64,000 nt of DNA, taken from NCBI GenBank assembly GCA_000729835.1, contig JFHB01000084.1, forward strand, positions 60,541-124,540, in the 5' to 3' direction. The notes under the pieces were generated by a model, which was not told the origin of the DNA, did not search any database, and was given only the letters and a program-made list of their open reading frames with translations. Below are positions 42,910 through 55,143 of the stretch, in pieces. The stretch is from Atkinsonella hypoxylon. Lineage: Eukaryota; Ascomycota; Sordariomycetes; Hypocreales; Clavicipitaceae. Every line of letters begins with the position of its first letter. The first letter of the stretch is position 1. Both the position numbers and the translations under genes were made by a program.

Positions 42910-45900
42910 AGCAGAAAGATTGCAATCGAGGCCATCAGCCTCACTTACCTTCCGTTTTCAGACAAGCCGGTGGTTTGCGAGCACGTCTCCGCAAATTTTA
43001 CGTGCCTCGCCCTGGAGACACTCAAATCATCACGGCGGTCACTAATTGAAGTATGTATGTACATGTCAACTACCCATAGTGAGGAAAGCTGTGACCCGCG
43101 ACTGGGCTACTTGCTTTTACATACGCGATTTCTGCTGGTCCAGCCAAGCCAGTTTTGCTCTGGGACTCGGGATGCGACACGGGATGCTACAGAGGCTGCT
43201 ACAAAGCTGCATCGCTTGTGTTGCGGGGAATAACTTATACATGTAAATAGCCTTAGCCGACGAATGTTAGTTGCATCTGTACGCGTGGGGGGCTTGAATT
43301 AAAGCTTTGTAGTCGATCTTCTTGGATTTATGCGTTTGGATGTAAATTCCGTGTGCAGTTATGGGCTGCAGCGCAGATAGCAATGCTCGATCTTTTACTG
43401 ATGCACTACTATCTCTTTAGATAGACACTAAAATGTTACCTACCAATCGTATACTCTGTAAGATGTGAGGAGATTGCTAGAAGCTTTTAGTTCAGGCCTC
43501 GTCCCCTCCCTGCTACGTGCAGACTCGGCCGGTTGTTCGTGAACGCCGGATCGGACTATGGTTGCGGTTCCTGTTCCTGGTCACGTGTTTTGTACTCGGG
43601 AAAAGTTGTCGTTAACTCCGTCCTTCGGTATCGTAGAACCTCCCTCTCTGTTCTAGGACCTCACAATGGTGTTAATGTCTTTCCTTACGAAGTTATTCCC
43701 ATAAGGTGACGGATGTAATTGTGGGCCGAGTTGGCCAGCTGCGTGCCACCCAAAAAGGCTTAGCTGGGAGGATGCTAAACCAATTATCTTATCTTGTTAG
43801 AACGAAGAGTTGACAAGGATAATGAACCAATCTAGGTATCTAATTGATCTTATTAGAACAAAGATTTGACGAGGATAGCCAATCATATACTTAAGAGTCA
43901 CTTTAGAGCCAAGCCAATCTCTCGATGAGGGATGGCCCAATACTGGGCAATCCGGCCTGTATACACGCCCGTCACCTGTCTTACCGTCCATTAAAGGCAT
44001 AGAATGACTAATTCGGCTCGATTTTAACACGAAATTACATCTATTAAAGCAGAGCAGCTTAGTAATGGGCTATAGCTTCCTTAGTTGGGGGCAGCTCAAC
44101 TGGTTTGCGCTAATAATGATTTTAGTGCCTTTTAGGTTACGTCGCGTGAACGACTAGTCTGGCACCGGCGAGCGGCGCGGGCATTCCCACGAAAAGCAAT
44201 TTCCAGCCGCTCCGAATAGCGATAACTGCTCCGTACTTCGTACAGCATGTCTCCATTATGATTGCTAGCTGCTTGGATGACGCACGGGCACGGGGCGTCC
44301 CTGTTCCTGTGGATGCGCGGTGAGATGATCAGCGGGCACACCGGGCGGCTTAAAATTGGGCTGGAGTGGGGAAGCAAGAGGAGCTGGCTGGCACGTTCAA
44401 TCGAACCAGGCCAGACCAGGCCAGACCAGGCCAGATTCTTGTAGTTGTTGTCGTTGCGTGAGAATTCTGCGTGCGTGGTGTCTGGTTGGAGTTGCAACCT
44501 TGGGACGGTGGAAAGCTTTGAAAGTCGCTCCTTCCGATAACTGCGGCGAGGACCTCAGAAGTCATCACACCGCTCCAACGCACGACTAGCAGGTACCTGC
44601 CTACCTGCCTACCTGGTATCTGGTATATGTATTATCCACGTTGCAGTACACCATGTGCAGGATCCTATGTGAACGGGAAAGGGCTAGCGGGGTTCAGATT
44701 GGGGCGGTTGCAACCATGCATCTGGAAAGCCAAGACGACTGCCCCGGACGAGTTGCCAGGTCCGTTGCCCGTTGCAACACACGGGCCTATCTGGACCTTT
44801 CATAGCATCATTCTCACGGATCATCACGGATCATCACGGATCGTGACGGAAGTACGGAGTAGCATTCGCCAATTTTGCTATTGATAGTTCGCCTACAGAA
44901 TCCGCAAGGGGTTCTATGGTTCGCGCTCTGACTAGCATCTTATTGCTCAGAAACTAGCGCCAAGTACCTTCCGAAGCCATCGTCAGTCATGCCATGCCAG
45001 TTCTTTCCCGCCGGAAAGCATTCGATCTGAGATTGGCATACAAATTTTTTTTTTGTTTTCTGTTTCGGCTACCGGTCAGCTTCGGTACCGAATGGACGAC
45101 TTGATAAGAATCTTTTTATGCCGCATTGTGCATCGTTAAATCTGGCCCTCATCCTGCATCTACTGTGGGGACGCGAGCATGTGGGCAAGTTGTTGCTCCT
45201 CAAATGGCTAGTCATTGCGAGACTTTAGTGGCGCAGGTGCAGCGTTCCTGCCAAGGGGGGAGGGGGGGGGGTTTGACCAGCCCAGCTCTCTTTGCGCAAC
45301 GAACACCGCCAAAACCGACCTCCTCATACTGACTAGCTGGAAATGTCTTCATGTCAGCTCGAATAGAGGTGCGTTCGCGAGTTGCGCCGTGAACGCTTCC
45401 GGAACAATCCCAGCTACCGTGCCGAGGAACAGCTCTCTGGTGTCTTGAACCTTCCATAAATGCCCGCGTTGTTGAAGTATTGCTTGCTTATTAATGGCCC
45501 CTTTGTTTTCTCTCTCTTCTCGGGAATGCCGACGTTTGCTGACACAAAGGCACAGGGGTATAGTGCGCCACACATCACAGCGGCGATAGTCTCCAATTGT
45601 GGCAGCCACCGTCGTTCCATAGCCCTGAACATAATAGTTCACTAGAGATGCGATCAGAAGGAGAGCTAATGTTAGTACCAGGAACCCCTTGTCTCAACGT
45701 CTTCAACAGTGTGCACTAGCCAATGATCAGTTTAGCACGCGCTGTGAACATCATTTTCGGGGGGCCGGGGGGGGGGGGCATGCACGACATGCGCTTTGGG
45801 CCAATCCAGGAGCCAGGTTTTATTGGCTTGCAAACCAGCAGACGCTTGCGGCTTGCAAGTTGGAGATGAACAAAGTGGTTGACAAGGAAGGGAAGCTCCC

Positions 45901-46394
45901 CAGTGGCACTCAAGTTGCGAGAAGCCCACAGTTTTCAGCAAGGCCTCAGATCTGGACAACCGTCATTACTATGGGCCGCTTTGGAGGAATGCTACCTTGG
46001 CCCCGAAAACTCTCGCCCGCTTTCGTGCGCTCTGATGCAACATGCCGCTATTTGTTTGAGTTTATTAATCTAATCTGCGTGACAGGCAAAGCCCGTGGCG
46101 GCCGCTGCAGGGTTGATGTAGCCGTGCTAATCCGTCTAATCCGCCTATTAGGAGCATGAGGTAGGTGGTCGACTGCCCATTGCCATAATATATAATATTA
46201 TACTTGTGCCGTCGCCCTTTGACAGCTTCCGCCACATATTCAAACCACTAACGAAACGAACTCACTTGATTTCCAGTTCGACCACAACTTGACGCCGAAA
46301 TCTTCACTACACTTCCGGTTCTTCGTCGAAGAGTCACCCACAAGTACTCGCACCCGCCGAGGTCTCCTATGGCCGTAGCCAAGACACAGCAGCC
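42910..46394. other. Gene-poor spacer with tandem repeats and G-runs
   Basis: About 3.5 kb with no recognised gene. It contains a diverged direct duplication at 43786-43905, three CCAGGCCAGA units at 44405-44434 and TACCTGCC repeats at about 44593-44612. It also has four ACGGATCATC-like units at 44816-44845 and G-rich runs at 45257-45271 and 45760-45778. Motif TACGGAGTA recurs at 44853-44861. The right end includes the promoter of the gene at 46395. Confidence 0.5.
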
Positions 46395-48537
46395 ATGGGG
46401 TTTTTGAACTTCCTCCAGAGGCGATCCATCGACAACGGCACTCCCAATCGCCCACTCAGCCTGCACAATGGTCGCCCCAAATATACAGCATTCGCCAATA
46501 GTGAGTGAATGAGTTGACGCAGACATGAACCGGATCAGTCATGGCTTACCGACTGAAACAGGTTTTCGATCAGCAAGTTTAGCTTCTATGAGCGCTCCAT
46601 CATCACCTCTTCCACTTTCACCAACCCGAGGACATATTGATCTTCTGGATGCTCACGGGGGGATTAAACCGTGCGATTTCCGAACTCGCGTCCAAGCCTC
46701 TGGTGTGAGGGACTATGGCGAGGATGTAGCCGAGAGAAACATGGGTCAGAATGGTGTTGACGTCCAAAGCGCAGCTTCACGGGACTTTTATGGGCGTCAA
46801 GACCGCCGGTCGACACGGACTCTGTCAATTCTTAGTCGTGGTTCGGAAGTGGAACAGTCTACAAGTGAAGGTAGAGCCAACAGAGGTAGCGAGCTGAATG
46901 ATCTGAGCTACACCGACCATCTGTTGCCGAACCGGGCATTGTCAAGCACTTCGTCGGAACCGGGACACGAAAGTGGCGTGGTTAGGGGCCCGCCTGCTTC
47001 TCCGAGAACCAACACTGACACGACCCCGGGACACCGCGATTCACCACGAGTTGCGCCAGATGACCGCCAATCTGACTCGACCCACTCGCGTGGACGACAA
47101 ATTACGATTAAACACTCCATACCGGCGGAGCAATTAAAATTTGACAACGATTACACCGACTGGTCGCCGCTGCACTCTCCCTCAACGTCGCAAGAGAGGT
47201 CAATCTCACCTCCGTGTGTGCCACGCTATCGCCCTGATCGTCTAGATCGCCTAGATCACCCTAGGGGTATGGCGGGAAAACGCCAAGAAGGAGGATCTCA
47301 TTTTAGCCCCAGTCAAAGAGGAGAAGATAGAAGCCGACGGTCCCTGCCTGCATTCGGGACGACAATCCCTGGCGAGGCGAGCTCCAATCTAGCGAGGCAT
47401 GATCTGCCGAGCCCCAGTCTCGAGCAATTTTGTCTCTCCGAGAGTGAAGCAGAGCCAAGTTTTGGCATTTTGCCTGCAGTTCCTGTCCGTGCTGCAAAGC
47501 CGCGACTTGTAGCAGTTGCTCCGTCTGCCCAAGAACAGGCGCAGTGGCAGGCTGCTGTACGCTGTGCAGTAGAAGAAGCCTTGGCCCAGCTGCCATTTTC
47601 TGTCGACCTAAAGGCACTTTTGGACGAGCCGCAGAATGTTGTGGGTATGGATGAAGATACCGCCCAGAAGTTTGCAAGGCGACAGTCGTTGCGACCAAGG
47701 TCTTTGAACTGCAGCACTCCAACAACAGTTTACTCGGATTGTGCAAGCAGCAATGCGGGACGCCCACTTAGCCGACACACAGCGGCAACATCTATTGACT
47801 CTACGCTAAGGGCGGACGCGTCTCATAAAACTTGGTCAAGTATCCTAGACGGCAGAAGTTCTGCCGGCGACGACTATCAGAGCTCCCCTACTGTTGTTGC
47901 AGACGAGGATACCGATATCGAGGCAACAAGGTTGCGTAAAGATATCAAATATAAATTAAACGTCAGGAGGGACATTGGGGATTTCGAGTGCCATGGGTCC
48001 GACTCCTCAGATGTCGACTCTTTCACTGAGAAGCGTCAGCGAATGCCGAAAGACGACGACCAAGAAGCCTCATTATTCCAAAACAGCGGTTTCGGTGATC
48101 TCAGCACGAACCTGCCCGGGTTAGCCACGCCTCAACCCACAAACAACTGCACGCTTTGCAACATTTTAGCCAATCTGCAAGGTCACCCTGCGTCCAGTGG
48201 CCCATGTGATCACATTGGCCCACTGAGCCGGAAACAACGCCTGAGGGCTCTGGGATATGACTACGACTCAGATGAGAGCGAACCAGTCCCTGCCATGACT
48301 CCGGCTCCCAAGAAAAGCAGAACTAAGAAGCTCACGAGCGGTACTGGAGGCGGCCTCCGACGTCTCAAGCTTGTCGATGATCGCATCGAAGAAGCCAGTG
48401 AGGAAGAGCGTACAGGGAACGTGAATTCAGTGTCACGGCAGGGAATTCGCAGAACATCCAAGTTTGGGAATCTGGCCCTGGCACCCCTCCCCGCCATTGC
48501 CATTCGTAAGAATGGCAACACTACAGACATGGAATGA
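46395..48537 (+). CDS. Uncharacterised disordered protein (693 residues)
   Basis: Two exons, 46395-46500 and 46562-48537, with a 61-bp intron (GTGAGT...AAACAG). The first exon encodes MGFLNFLQRRSIDNG and a basic segment. Most of the protein is Ser/Pro/Arg-rich and predicted disordered by eye, with many SP and SxR sites. A more ordered helix lies at about residues 360-390 (SAQEQAQWQAAVRCAVEEAL). A Cys/His cluster (CTLCNILANLQGHP, CDHIGPLSRKQRLRALGYDY) near residues 575-610 could bind metal but does not match a named finger. I do not recognise a family. The second-exon frame alone would start at an intronic ATG (46525), so the first exon matters. Confidence 0.68.
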
Positions 48538-50017
48538 GCTCGGAGCTCGGAGCTCACAGCTCGCATCGATCGAAAATCAGGATTCTTTCCTGTTCTTGCC
48601 TTGTTCTTGAATTTTTTTTTTTTTTTCATTTATCCAATAATTTCTTTTTCCCTACCTGTCTTTTCTGATAACGTTGGTTTCGGGCACTAAGCCTTTTACA
48701 AAAAAACCACTGGAAACGACATGTAAAGAGGCGCAATATGAGGATTGTTTAGGGCCAATGGTGGTTTTTGTGTCGAATCAAGGATCAATGGATGGGACTA
48801 GCGATTTCGGACATATACCCAACTATGTACATCTTTTTTTTTTTTGTTTTTGCTTAGTACAAAGGCCCGTGATGAACTCGGCTGATACGATTAATTTGAG
48901 TCAATAGTCATTATTCACAATGAAGACGATTTTGTCATCTCAAAGCAGATGAGACGGAGCACTATGTTCCAAGCCATCATGACTTGCTCTCTGGTGACGT
49001 AGGCTCATTCCCGACAAACACGCTCTTACCATACACTAGCACCGCAAGCAATGGTCCAGTTTCCCCTATCGGCATCCTGCCAACAAAATCGAGACTACTT
49101 CTTTTGGATTACTCATTACCCACATCTGCAAGAGGGTGATGGAATAGAGTTGTTGTTCCACCCCGCGCCAAAAGTGGCTCAGACAAAAATGCTCTTCTAC
49201 AGCTTTTGTGGCATGTAACACCGCGTTGTTCGTCCCAGCGAGTCGCGAATCGACGCAGACGAACACAGCGTCTCGCCACCCGTCATGCGAGCGACTCCAC
49301 TTTCAACGTTGTAATTCGAGCTGAATAAGACGTCTTACCATCCTCTCTTGTAAGGGCTGCGTGCCTGGCCCGCGCACGTCGACAGAGCTGACGGTTGATC
49401 CTTGCCGAGGCGCAGATTTTCCGAGCTCTCGGGTCCTGCGAAGGATTTGCCACGCTTCTTTCTAGAAATACCTCCTGCTGCTGCGCTGCGGCGTGCGCAG
49501 ATCGGAACGATCGGGTGAGTGAGACATGGCGGCTGATGTGGGAACGGTGGCCCAGATACTTTTCTTTTTCTTTTTTTTTTTTTCTTTTGGGAGGGCTTGT
49601 TCAGCTGTCGTGAAGAGGAAATCCGGCCTAGCAGGCCCTCGTTGGTCGTGCAGATTCATTTTTAATTATTGGTGACATGTACGGCGTTCGTACAATTATG
49701 CGGAGCGGGAGACCTTGTGCGCGCCCTGTGTTGAAAGCAACAGTGTACAAAGTTAATTGAAGGACGAAATAAAGGAGCACATATGCGTCGCTAGAATTGC
49801 ACTTTAGCCCTATAGTACCCTTGAACATCCTGTGTCTACATGGACTGGTGTAGAAATAAAAATATGTACATGTTCGCTAGACGTCCCAACCGTGGTATCG
49901 TAATCGTAGCAAAACAACCCTTAGCCAAGCTATGCCTTCTTTTGAACAGAAAATAAATGGAATAAGAAAAGAAGAGAAACATCTACATTTTGTAGACTAG
50001 TATACAGATAAGTAATT
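48538..50017. other. Intergenic region between convergent genes
   Basis: 3' flanks of the 693-residue protein gene and the MHYT gene. It has T tracts at 48611-48624, 48834-48845 and 49571-49582. No supported gene; the ORFs present are small and without signature. Confidence 0.5.
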
Positions 50018-53000
50018 TTACGTCGTCGGCCGCTTTTCCGCTTGCATCGTGAGAGCAAGCAGCTCGTCTACAAAAGCAGCTTCTCGCTGCTTATTCTCGC
50101 CCGTTGCAGTGGCCGTGTAGCAATGTTCTATTTGGACTGGCGTGTCTGCCGTGGAGCGCACCGATGCCAGTTCTAGACTGCTTTCCTCTGGGAAATGCGG
50201 ATTTTGTGTCTGGGACAGAAAGGGAAATATTAGTACAATGGGAAAGTGGGTTTTTTTTTTTTTTTAAAAAAAAAAAAAAGCTGACGCTACAAGACGGCAG
50301 AAAGTGGAATGCTTACATCTTGGACTTTGATTGATACTTCTTTTGAAACCATGATTCCGCCAAGGTCATAGTGATTTCCGGGGTCGGCCGTGTATCTTTG
50401 GCTTTCCAGCTCTTTGTAGGTGGAGAGTTGGCTTGTTGTGGTGGTTTTGCGGGCATCGTCAAAGCTGCCGCCGTCGTCCCCGTAATACAGGGAGCTAGGA
50501 TGGGACGCAACGTCGGAGAATTGCTCCTGGCTCCTGGCGAGCGATAGCGCGGAGGAGGGGGCGTGGCGGCCGCGATGGGGGAAGTTGGTTCTGACGGCCC
50601 TGGCTGCCTTGGCAATGTTTTTGGCTGGAACGGGAGGCCGGAAGCTCTCTCGCCTGACTGATAGGTCGAACAGGATGGACGAGATCTCGCGGTGCACCAT
50701 GTGCGAAAACTCAAGGTGGTGCGAGGAGCCCTCGTACGTGAGCTGGCGCATCTTGAAGAACTTGAGAGGCGTGAACGCGCACTGGGGGGCGAGCATGCTG
50801 GTATGGATGGGGAGAACAAGCTGGAAGGAAATCAAGGTACACGTCGACAGAGACTTGCTCCCTTTCTTCGCCGCACAGGGGAGCTGGACCTCCCGAGGGA
50901 GCAGCGTGGCATCGTCAAAGGCCTCGTCGCCGAGGAAGTCTCTCAGTGCGGAAATGGCCTCTTTCAGATTCGCAGCGAACGTCTTCTGCTGTGCCGAAGA
51001 GAATTGCGATTGCTGTTCCACCTTGAGGAGTATGGCTGCGAGCGTCATGCCGCTCAGCTGTCTCAGGAATGCCACGTGAGCGGGCTCAAGGGACTGGATG
51101 TGCAGAGACACGGACGGAAGCAAATTCTTGGCCGTCTTCTGCGCGAGAACATCGAATCCACTTCGATCGAGACGAGCCCGTACGGCAAATATGCCGACGT
51201 GAACACCAGGGCTGAGGAGACTCGTCTTGTCTTTCTGGGTGGACATGTTGCGCAGGCGGGACTCCAGATCGGGAGTCTTGATGCGCATGCTAGATTGGAT
51301 GGTGGCCACAACTTGATGCAGCTCGGCAAACCGATAGCCAGCAGCCTCCATCCTCTCGATATCCCGCTTCGACTCAACCCTGCGGATAAGAAACATGAGG
51401 CTGCCACGGCCATACTCCTGCACCACAGGTTGCGGGAAGCCCTTCTCGGCAAGGTTGTGTAGGTTGAGCTTGTCGGTAAGTTTCTGGCGAGACGTGGTCC
51501 TGGAGGATGACTCGCCCGTGACAAAGATCTCGTCCCAGAGATAGCCGACGTGCCGAAGGGTTTCTTTGGTCTTGGCCGCGAGAGCCTCGGCGGCTACGCA
51601 GAAAAGCTCACGCAGGATGATGTCGTAGTCCTCGACCAGGACGCCGTCTTCGCCCGCGAGCTTGACGCCTGCTCGGCCGGTGTTGCGCTCTTGGGCAAGG
51701 AAGGCGATGTGGTTGACCATCCTGACCATGGCCTTGTTAATGGTGTCCCAGTTGCGAGAGGCACGGAACATCCAGTGGAAGAGGGCATGGTTGGTATTGA
51801 AGACATCGTCATTGGACTTTTTTTGGGGGACGCACACGATGTTAGTTTCCACGAGAAGAAGCTCAAAAGGCGCAAGGTAAGAGTAGGACATGGGGGGGGG
51901 GGGGGGCCAGGGTCAATGAGGCGAACCTTGGGCAAGTAGGTATCTGTTACGACTTCACTGGGGAGATAACCATCTTGGCTGACCATGATGCGACCCTTGT
52001 CGTCGAATACAGCTGCTGCGAGCACGACTTGTTGCGATTTACTGGCATAGTCGCGTCGGACCCAGCTTGAGTAAATGCCTAGACCAGTCAAGACGACACC
52101 AGCAGATATAGCCTAAACGTCCAGAAAGAAACCACATTCATTAGTTCGCGAAAATAATCAACGGGGGTTGAGCCTCTCACCAGTCCACATTACATACCAA
52201 GCAAATAACCACAACCATGGCATCCTGTCGCGAAACACCCGAGCTGGGTGTTCCGTCCAAAAGTCGATAGCTCGTCCCAACAGCAGCACACCAATGCATG
52301 CCGGACACAGCGCCAGCCAGGACCATGGCACATCCAAGCCTCTTCCACCAAGCATTGCTCCAGGTATTCTCGAAGACAAAGAACAACGTCAGGGCAGTGG
52401 TGCTGGCGAACACGGCGATGATAATCGACCCGATGAAATACGAGAGCTGGTAAGAGCTGCTGTAGTTGCTGATAGACGCATTGCCGAGATAGTGCATGCC
52501 GCAGATGGCACCGCCTGACAGTAGGCCAGCCAGAGCGATTCGCCACCATCGAATTCGGCTGTTGCCAGTGACTCCGAGAAAGGCGAGAGCGAGGACGAAA
52601 ATCGGGACCAGGAGAGACGCGACGGTCAGGCCGGTAGAGTAGGCGATCTGGAAGGCCTCTTCGCCGTCAAGCATGTAGATGGCTCTGTTGCCTATGAAGT
52701 GCTGTTGTGATTTGTATTTAGTATGCATCAGCATCCCCTTTGACAACGCAATGTGAGACTTACCATGGACCAAATGGCGATGCCGCCCATGGCGACAGCA
52801 GCCCCTATCAACAATAACCTACGTTTTATTGCCCCGTCAGCGACTAGTTGCGGCCATATCAGCCAGACATGTGGCAACTTACAGATTATGCAGTCCCTTA
52901 TGTGACGTTCTCCTCCTGATCAACTCCAAAGTTGTCCCCGTACCGATCAAACAGATCCCATAACTCAAGCACACAAAGCCTGCATTGAACGTGTACGGCA

Positions 53001-53046
53001 CCACCTTGTCCGCATACTGCTGCAGAAGCAATTGTGACGAATCCAT
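50018..53046 (-). CDS. MHYT-domain membrane signalling protein
   Basis: The MHYT domain is a membrane sensor module thought to bind copper and sense small ligands such as O2, CO or NO. Six exons: 53046-52883, 52818-52764, 52701-52198, 52112-51927, 51816-50317 and 50209-50018. The introns are 64, 62, 85, 110 and 107 bp, and the product is 866 residues. The N-terminal quarter holds several membrane helices with motifs WSMHFIGN, GMHYLGN and GMHWCA. A soluble fungus-specific region follows (ALFHWMFRASRNWDTINK) with helical segments. The C-terminal exon (TQNPHFPEESSLELAS ... FVDELLALTM) completes the conserved end. The first ATG is at 53046. Introns four and five carry extreme homopolymers, noted under findings. 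Confidence 0.85.
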
Positions 53047-55143
53047 GTCCGTGTCCGTTCCTCCTTGCTCTCGTGCTTCCCCTTTCTCCTTGTTTCTCCT
53101 TGGGGCCAAGACGGGTGTATATGTGTCCGCCTGCAGACCGACGCTGTCTCAGTATCGTGGCAAGACAACTTTGAGATCAGATGGCGTGGCACTCATGACA
53201 CACGAAAAAGAAATCGTAATTCGGCGAGATGAGGAGAAAGAAAAAAAAAAACCGACTTTCTCAAGAACGAAAATGCTATTATTGTAGATGGGCACAAGCA
53301 GCGGGATTATACATGAGATCTACCGTTACCAAAACAGGCGCCAGCGGGACTCAAAAGGGGAGGGTGTGTATGTATCAGGGAAACAAACCCCAGATGCCCC
53401 CTCCCTCGGTTAAGGGCAGGGAACACAAGGAGGGACCATGGGATCGGCTCTGGAGGGCTGATGCAAAGGTGCGTGGACGACAAGGCCGCTAGCGTAGGAG
53501 AGGTTGCGGTGGGATGTCAGAGCTGCTGATGATGAGCTCTGTATGTACCGCAAGTTCCTTTTTCTTCTCCTGGTTTCTTTTCGTCTGTTGTCTTCCTTTC
53601 TCCCTTTTCCAGTTTTTATTTTTTGGGTTCTTTCAGTCTGAACTTTGTTCTTTTTTCTTCATGCTTAGACCCGTACTAGATCTTTCGTGGGGTCTATCAA
53701 TCTGTCGACTTGACTCCAAGGGAATTGAAACACAGAAGCCGTATCGTCATTACAGAGTCCCTCTTACGCTCAGGTCGCGTGGAAGGAAGCTCCTTGAGAC
53801 TCGGCGAGACGATCGAGCTGGATCTGGGTGGCGGAGCGACACCCCGTGGTGTGCCTCATCTTGTGTCGTTTCCCGTTTTAGTACTCACCACAAGACCAAA
53901 GACTTGCAGGCAATGTTTCTTGCGTATTCGATCCGCTGCTGTGGATCAAAGCCCAGAAACAAAATACCCAATCCAAGAGAATTGGGTTGTCCATTGGGCG
54001 GGCGTGAGAGGCTGGCTGGAATGTCCACCCACATGCTCTTGACTTACACCAAAGCCTGCCCGCTGCCGAGCGCCGCAAAACCATCAGAGCTGACCAGGGT
54101 CAATGACGCTTTAGTCGCCGGAGCTCAGGGACAGACGAGCAGAGTGGACGGACAACGGTGCTCTGTGTCAAACTTGCTGGCTTGCCCTTTCGGTTTTAGT
54201 GTTGGGGGTGGATCTGAAAGTTTCCCTTGGACCTCTCCCTGACGATGATGATCCAACCTCGCGTTGATTAGCCACTCGCTTCCACTTCCATTTCCAGCTG
54301 GGCCTTGTACGGCTTGGCTTGCTACCTGGGCGCGAGGGAGGGACACACCTTAATATATGACGTGGCCTCGTGGCTTCGTTGTTCAGCTACAATGGATTGG
54401 TACCTTTCTGCCCCTCCGTCAGTCAAGTCGACCACGAGTCCACGACTTATGTCGTGCTCTCCGCGCGTATTCTCCGAAAACACGTGCTGCTCGGGATCTC
54501 AATTTGTCCAAATACAGAATCCGCCTAATTGGGCTGAAGATAGAACAAGCCACCGTCGGCGAGCTGGCAACGTTCCATTAATAAACCTCCATTGTGTCTA
54601 GATTTGCGATCGCTTCAATTCATGGCCACTCCTTCGCAAGGGATGTGACAAGGACGATAGATAGTTCATGGTGAATAGCCATGATGACAAAGGTAATGCA
54701 AGTGATATTCGAAATGGTGTCGAATGAAGAAAACAGAGAAAAAAAAGCAAATGTCCAAAAAAAGGGAACACGTCGCGTCTAAGCCAGCAAACTAGGCTGC
54801 TGTTGGTTTCCTGGAGCCAAGAGCATGCCACACATGAGATAACTCAACGAGCAAAAGGAAACCAAAGCGTTAGTTGCACACTTCAACGTAAGCCTGTCAC
54901 TCTCTGGAGGGCATTCTTCACCCGTGATCCGACGGTGCCAGCATTTTACTAAACGATAGATAAAACTGCGCCAGGACAAAGCAAGGGATGAAGCAAGGGA
55001 TACAACCAAGAATATAACAAGGAATACAGTAAGGAATACAGCGATGTAATGCACACTTGAAAGACAAAGAAGAAGAAAAAACCAAGTTTTCATAATGTAA
55101 ATGCCGCATGCAGGCCACCCAGATAATTGCCATCGGCAATTCA
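53047..55143. other. MHYT gene promoter and gene-poor spacer
   Basis: The region directly left of 53047 in gene direction is the promoter of the MHYT gene. The 242-residue plus-strand ORF at 53514-54242 overlaps a T/C-rich region and contains no domain. Frames at 54598-55232 (-) are hydrophobic but mutually overlapping and unsupported. Confidence 0.45.

Noticed and set aside
50692..51462. 256-residue plus-strand ORF
   Set aside because: It is antisense to exon five of the MHYT gene and shows no conserved motif.
53514..54242. 242-residue plus-strand ORF
   Set aside because: It starts in a T/C-rich promoter-like region; the translation is low complexity, then random, with no splice or domain support.
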